DNA of 12,174 nt, from positions 1 to 12,174 of the forward strand of contig JALLPB010000922.1 of NCBI GenBank assembly GCA_036939975.1. The letters run 5' to 3'. Shown in pieces: positions 7,803 to 12,174 of this stretch. A program made the translations under genes and the position numbers. Within the stretch, counting starts at the first letter, position 1; each line of letters begins with the position of its first letter. The notes under the pieces are model-generated. The model was not told where the DNA came from and did not search any database. It was given only the letters and a program-made list of their open reading frames with translations. The stretch is from Cyclostephanos tholiformis. Its lineage: Eukaryota; Bacillariophyta; Thalassiosirophyceae; Thalassiosirales; Thalassiosiraceae.

Positions 7803-10056
7803 ATGGCGTGGGCCATCGCAGAAGAAGTTGCCTCGGAGAACACGCCCATCGCATCAATGACGGCACCCTTCCCCCGGAGACGATTTCGCGGCGGATTTCA
7901 TACCAGTATCTGCGATATCTTTCGCGACCCAAATAGCGTCACAGATTGTTGCGCCTTGGCGTGCTGCGGAATCCTATCGAACGATCGCAGTCTTTACCTG
8001 CTGACGGGGGAGAGGCCGCCCCCGCTGTGGAGGCGGGTGTTGATGCTCTTCATAGTACCCGCCTCCCTCATTGCCGCGATGGATTACTTCGCGACGGACG
8101 TCACGGTCGTGGACGACGATGGACAGTCGCAGACATTGAAAGTGCCATCTGGTAGATTGTTTTTGCTGTTGCTATCCTACGTTATCGCTATCGTTTGCTT
8201 GGGGTTCGCGGTAAGTGTATGGCCTTGTCTGCTTTTTCGGATGGAACGGTAATTAAATTCCACTCAAATCCCCGTATGATGATTCATCTCCTTTCTGTAC
8301 GCTGCCCTTTCCACCTCGTAGAAACGCCGGAGCACTCGTAAACAAATCATGACAAAATTGTACGAAGAACGGTCGAGAGAATTGGGGGAGGTTGTCGATG
8401 CTCGACAACTTCAATCATTCATAGAACGTCACAACCTGGACACGATGAGGGCTCACTGTTGTTGGAGTTTCTGTTATGCACACGATGACGTCTTCATCGA
8501 TGAGACGGGCGCGATAACCAGACAATGTCATATGGAAGACGACGACGGGATTCCCGAGGAGGATTTTTGCACGAGGCTGTGGAGCTGCTTATCCAGAATG
8601 TTTTGGTGTTGTGGATGTTGGTGTCAATGTTTTGGCATTTGCGCGTTGGCTCAGGAAGAACGCGAGGTCAATCGCTTGACGAACAATGAGGAACCGAAAA
8701 TCGATTACCTTACCTTCCAGCCTTATTCGGAGTACTACCCCACCATCAAATATTTGCGGGAAAACCAAATCAAAACCCCTTGGAGGCACTTCGGTGCTTT
8801 ATCAGAATTGTCGAATAATCTCCTCAAACATGTCGCTGTCGTGCTGGTTATGCTGCTCCTGGTCGCCTTGTCGAACATCGATTCAACTTTCACTTGGGAA
8901 AACCTCATCGTTCTTCTCCTGACTCTCGGCCAGGCATTTTTCATTGAGTACCTTGTTCACTGGCGGTGGAATCTTTTTGACCTCAGTTTAGATTCAGTGA
9001 TTAAATATTTCGGTAAGTAAGATGTTCGTCCTAATTCCCCCATGACTCTATCATAATGATGCATCTCATCACTTGGCCATGTGGTATATCCTAGCATCTG
9101 GTTTTTTTCTTGCAACACCGCTGGCCATCATATTCGAAAGCATCATGTCTACTGTAGCTGGGTTTGTTTTCTTGGTTGCTTTGTCACTCGTGATAGCATC
9201 AGACAGTGGACTCGCCGATGAGCTATCGGCGGACCAAAAGAAAGGAATAAAGGATCTAGCGGTGAATCATCCTGGCGTCTTCATTTTCATTCAATTTGTC
9301 AATGCCTTCTTTGTCGCCGCGATAGTGGAGGAAATGATGAAATACTTCACTTATAGAATGGTAGTGACGCCGGATCTGATCCCTCCACAAGGCCGAACCT
9401 CGTCGACCAGCAATATTGGAGAAGGTGGTCGTTTGCATAGTTGCTCGGTCGGCGCAAGATCGACTGGTTCAGCTGTAACTGTTGCGGTGAGTCTTTTTGG
9501 ACGAAGATATTTTTCAGCGCTCAATTGAGTCTCATTTTTCAGTCTATTATATCTCAAAAAGATGGTATCTGTGGCGTTGGGCTTCGCCTGCTGCGAGAAC
9601 CTCGTTTACATCTTCGTCTATAGTCCACCATCACTCGATCTTGAACTCTCAACACTTCTCGCAAGATCATGTTTTCCAGTACATCCGTTGTGTGCAGCCA
9701 TCCAAAGTATTGGCGTCTGCAAACGAGACATTGAGGGTGATAAACGCCATGGGTTGGGTAGAATAATATTTCCTGCAATTCTCCTTCATGGAACTTTTGA
9801 TTTCGTTCTGATGCTGGCAACATATTTTCAGCAAGTGGAGAACATCAAAGAGGAAAATGACGACGATGGAACGCCTGCTGCATCGCGTGACGAGGAACAA
9901 GCAGGAGATGCAGTGTCCCAGCTGCCAGTATTGATCTGCGGGCTGGTGCTTGTTATTACAGGATACGCATATTATGTAATTCAGTCCCGAGCTCAAACTC
10001 GGAGACTAGTTACGATGGATAATGTGGCGATAGGCCAGAACTCTCAATTAGTGTAA
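7803..10056 (+). CDS. Multi-pass membrane protein with PrsW-like protease motifs and PLAC8-like Cys-rich region
   Basis: Exons 7803-8210, 8322-9012, 9095-9486 and 9562-10056 join to 661 aa; introns are 111, 82 and 75 nt, in phases 0, 1 and 0. The start has an ideal ACCATGG context. PrsW-family motifs appear in order: EEMMK (445-449), GFACCEN (504-510), an HPLCAAIQ segment (538-545) and HGTFDF (573-578). The EE and EN acidic residues, both His and the final Asp are all present. PrsW enzymes (MEROPS M82, related to CPBP/CAAX proteases) cleave within membranes; the target here is unknown. Hydrophobic segments lie near 79-96, 119-136, 303-321, 330-348, 368-402, 428-444 and later ones, including about 604-625. 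A Cys-rich N-terminal patch (37-55) and a second one (225-243, then ALAQEERE) resemble the two halves of a PLAC8 domain split by two membrane segments. The C-terminal loop is acidic. Family call is solid; activity and location are inferred. Confidence 0.82.
9487..9561 (+). other. Third intron of the PrsW-like gene, with a competing upstream acceptor
   Basis: The donor GCG/GTGAGT follows codon 497. The frame requires the acceptor AAAAAG at 9556-9561, giving VTVA-MVSVALGFACCEN across the junction, a continuous PrsW motif. A stronger-looking acceptor, CATTTTTCAG ending at 9542, lies 19 nt upstream. Using it shifts the frame and reaches TAG at 9621-9623 after 26 codons. Confidence 0.7.
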
Positions 10057-10200
10057 CTCTCAGATGTGGCAGCGCTCCTTTCTGTTCGTACTACTTAACA
10101 TTTTATGGTTAAAAATATGCGGAAAAAACAGGTTTCGACTATTCAAATCTGGAGGTGGTGGTTCCTATGCTTTGGAGGTCTGATTGTGCAACACATTCAG

Positions 10201-10230
10201 ATCGTTCATTGGAGAGTTATAGTGAATGAT
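10201..10230 (+). other. Stem-loop in the 3' UTR of the PrsW-like gene
   Basis: The bases 10201-10210 and 10221-10230 pair over ten positions (eight Watson-Crick, two G-U) with a ten-base loop when read as plus-strand RNA. On the minus strand the two wobbles become C-A mismatches, favouring a role, if any, in the PrsW-like mRNA. It ends 36 nt before the poly(A) signal. Confidence 0.4.
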
Positions 10231-10266
10231 ACATCAACAATTACGTTATTATAAAAGCCGGTCGAG

Positions 10267-10272
10267 AATAAA
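10267..10272 (+). promoter_or_regulatory. Poly(A) signal AATAAA for the PrsW-like gene
   Basis: The hexamer lies 210 nt after the stop of the PrsW-like gene and only 11 bases before the last base of the convergent TruA-like CDS. Cleavage 10-30 nt downstream would place the mRNA end inside the TruA-like coding region, so the two transcripts would be complementary at their 3' ends. Confidence 0.5.
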
Positions 10273-10283
10273 GTCCTGTTATC

Positions 10284-11915
10284 TCATTTGCTCATTAAAT
10301 GTAAATCAAGAGGATAGTGAACATGAATCAATGTCAAACCTCGTGCGGGCGCACAAATCCTTCTGACTTTTTCACTCCATTTGCCTGTTTCTAATGCGAT
10401 ACGAACTTCTTCTATCTCTATATGCCCACATCCCACAGCAACGATCGTTCCAACAATATTACGCACCATTTTATACAGGAATCTATCCCCGCTGATCACA
10501 ACTGTAAAGCTGTTAGCCATAACCTTGCCCAAACGACTACCGCGATGCACGTGCCCCTCTGTTGAATCAACTGCGGTACAAGTCACTGCTTCGTGTGTTT
10601 CCCAGCTTGGCAGTAGTTCCATTCTCTCTCGGAGAATACTACATTTCCAAAGCTTACAAATTGTACTTTGTACACGTCCTCTTTCTGTTCCACGGAATGC
10701 AGATCTGAATGCACCATAGTCCCGAGACTTGGCAGTGTCCATACTCATATTGGGATCGTTTGAATCTACGAATAAATTGGCCGTGGCCAATGCACGTTCC
10801 AGACTAAACCGTTTGCCATTCATACCCATGGCTCTCCCTGATGAGCCATCCAAATGCCAGACATATTGAGTATCGAGCGGATCGTGAATTGATCCGATTG
10901 CAAATTTATATGAGTAGGTTTTTCCAATTGCATGCAGCGTAGGATGAAATGCAACAGAATTGTCAGGATTATAAGCGCTGTCGACTTCGCACAGCTTTGG
11001 CGAGTTGAAGTATGGCGTTGGAGATACTGCCACCACGCGCACATCAGGGGGTAACATCCTATTCAAAACGAAGACCAACTTGGAAAGATCTGACTCAAAC
11101 GGTAGTGGTAGGAAATAAGACGAGTCATCGCATGAGTTGGGCCTTATGGGCATGATATGTGCGGATTGCAAATTTCCTTTGGTACACCAAATCTGCGCCA
11201 CCTGAGATCTCGCATGAACGCCAGCATCGGTGCGGCTGCATCCATCGATAAATATATAATTTGCATCAACGTCCCCGTAGAGCTTCGCAAGCGCCGATCG
11301 TATCGTGTCCTCTACTGTTCGTAATCGACTATGTTTCCCATTAGTGCCTCCCTTTCGTTGAAGGGCGCGACTGCGTCGCGATTGACCTCTTTTTCCTGCT
11401 TGCGGTGGATCGTGATCTGCGTCGCGTTTATTTTCGTTGTCGTTCTTCTGTTCATTATCACTTCGGGAAGAAACTTGAACGTCGCTCTCTGAATCTGAGT
11501 TACTCGCCTTCCATCCCTTAAAGTATGTCCCATCATACGCACATTTTATTATGGCAGTCGTGAGGATGATATTGCTGTCGTTCGATTCCTCGGTGACGCA
11601 GCTATTGATATCAGATTCGGTGTCGTATCGATTGAGACTGAGACCACTCGCGCTCACTCTGTGTCGCCTCGCCCGCGTGTGGTGGGTCGATCTATTCGGG
11701 GGCAGTACCATCGGAGATGACATCGATGCTCGGGAGGAGAGACAATGAACACAAGCATATGATAATGCTGAGATTGATAACATCAACAAGCGAGGGGGGC
11801 ACATCTTGAAAAAAAGCTCTCGAAAAAAAGCTTGTCCTGTTTCTATCTTTTGCCCAGCCTTCAGCTTTGCCCTCCTCTTCATTGTATCGTTCATCGACTC
11901 TTGCAGGATGTCCAT
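10284..11915 (-). CDS. TruA-type tRNA pseudouridine synthase
   Basis: A single-exon ORF of 543 aa. It isomerises uridine to pseudouridine in tRNA; bacterial TruA acts on positions 38-40. The N-terminal TruA strand [15 protein letters not shown] is at 121-135. The catalytic loop [15 protein letters not shown] at 226-240 carries D230 and R228 (D60 and R58 in E. coli). KTYSY at 332-336 supplies the conserved Tyr (Y334), and KMVRNIVG at 482-489 and the ARGL turn near 524 complete the fold. Compared with about 270 aa in E. coli there are extra parts: 120 N-terminal residues with a hydrophobic stretch at 41-62, and a charged insertion at 137-196 with a basic cluster ([14 protein letters not shown]). 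The frame is closed upstream by TAG at 11943-11945. ATG 11915 has a poor context; ATGs at 11882 and 11804 have A at -3, and the latter would start just before the hydrophobic leader. The start is therefore uncertain. Confidence 0.88.
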   Translation of the reverse strand: MDILQESMNDTMKRRAKLKAGQKIETGQAFFRELFFKMCPPRLLMLSISALSYACVHCLSSRASMSSPMVLPPNRSTHHTRARRHRVSASGLSLNRYDTESDINSCVTEESNDSNIILTTAIIKCAYDGTYFKGWKASNSDSESDVQVSSRSDNEQKNDNENKRDADHDPPQAGKRGQSRRSRALQRKGGTNGKHSRLRTVEDTIRSALAKLYGDVDANYIFIDGCSRTDAGVHARSQVAQIWCTKGNLQSAHIMPIRPNSCDDSSYFLPLPFESDLSKLVFVLNRMLPPDVRVVAVSPTPYFNSPKLCEVDSAYNPDNSVAFHPTLHAIGKTYSYKFAIGSIHDPLDTQYVWHLDGSSGRAMGMNGKRFSLERALATANLFVDSNDPNMSMDTAKSRDYGAFRSAFRGTERGRVQSTICKLWKCSILRERMELLPSWETHEAVTCTAVDSTEGHVHRGSRLGKVMANSFTVVISGDRFLYKMVRNIVGTIVAVGCGHIEIEEVRIALETGKWSEKVRRICAPARGLTLIHVHYPLDLHLMSK

Positions 11916-12174
11916 CCGGCTGTCGGTCCGTACCCACGGATACTACGAGTCCGGTCACAATTGAGACAAAAAATCCTCCGGCCAGGCTGAGGAGCAGGCT
12001 CAGGCTGTGATTTCTTTGATCAAGTACACATGTAGGTAGACGTGTAGACATTGGAACAGTCTGGATGTTCCTGTCTTTTTTTTTTCGGATGGTGGTCTCT
12101 TTTGTTTCCTGTTTTTTTGGCCTGATTTTGTTGTGCATGTGGTTGTCCGCGTGTGCATCTACACATGTGTGCAT
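11916..12174. other. Upstream flank of the TruA-like gene, to the window edge
   Basis: This should hold the promoter and 5' UTR of the TruA-like gene. It contains a T-run (about 12078-12087) and a CA/TG-rich end with an ATGCACAC-type repeat on the minus strand. A minus-strand frame stays open from the right edge to 11692, overlapping the TruA-like start in another frame. It has one hydrophobic stretch and no recognisable domain, so I do not call it a gene. Confidence 0.5.

Larger units (their letters stand above)
10057..10283. other. Convergent intergenic gap
   Basis: These 227 bp separate the stops of the PrsW-like and TruA-like genes. The segment is AT-rich, has no coding potential I can support, and holds a plus-strand hairpin and a plus-strand AATAAA. 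The 3' UTRs of the two genes very probably overlap. Confidence 0.6.

Noticed and set aside
11340..11505. Unspliced intron in the TruA-like gene at the charged insertion
   Set aside because: The stretch is in frame without stops and lacks a good donor/acceptor pair or pyrimidine tract; a real low-complexity insertion is simpler.
11797..11837. Short repeated GAAAAAAAGCT units as a mobile-element scar
   Set aside because: Two 11-base units three bases apart are most simply slippage in an A-rich stretch of the TruA-like 5' coding region.
11692..12174. Minus-strand frame open to the right edge (160 aa)
   Set aside because: Overlaps the TruA-like start in another frame, has no domain and begins in low-complexity CA-rich DNA. 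One hydrophobic stretch is not enough to call a gene.

Overview
This is a eukaryotic nuclear window from what looks like a protist with a compact genome. I infer a stramenopile, most likely a diatom, without proof. The evidence is four closely packed, single-copy-type eukaryotic genes with few, short introns (75-184 nt, GT..AG), intergenic gaps of only about 200-400 bp, and one protein combining PLAC8-like cysteine motifs with PrsW-like membrane motifs. I see no operons, ribosome binding sites, CRISPR arrays, tRNAs, rRNAs or complete mobile elements.

Layout: (1) 1-680 is non-coding and upstream. It holds a diverged 63-bp direct repeat (61-123 and 266-328), an E2F-like octamer (475-482) and a pyrimidine-rich leader with a possible 25-codon uORF. 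(2) 681-4121 (+) is an importin-4/Kap123-type karyopherin beta: three exons, 1082 aa. (3) 4122-4325 is a convergent gap with a poly(A) signal and a hairpin. (4) 7401-4326 (-) is coatomer beta' (COPB2): 963 aa, and its start codon appears to sit alone on an upstream exon. (5) 7402-7802 is a divergent promoter region with a CT microsatellite, a GC box, an inverted repeat and a thrice-repeated heptamer. (6) 7803-10056 (+) is a four-exon, 661-aa membrane protein with PrsW glutamate-protease motifs and a split PLAC8-like Cys-rich region. (7) 10057-10283 is a convergent gap with a hairpin and a poly(A) signal almost touching the next gene. (8) 11915-10284 (-) is a TruA-type tRNA pseudouridine synthase of about 543 aa with an N-terminal extension and a charged insertion. 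(9) 11916-12174 is its upstream flank.

The genes do not form a pathway. Nuclear import, COPI vesicle coat, a putative intramembrane protease and tRNA modification are independent cell functions, and the arrangement is alternating convergent/divergent pairs. No dedicated novel system is evident. The points most worth checking are the PLAC8/PrsW architecture, the ATG-only exon of COPB2, a frame-changing tandem acceptor in the PrsW gene, and a steep 5'-to-3' fall in GC within three of the four genes.
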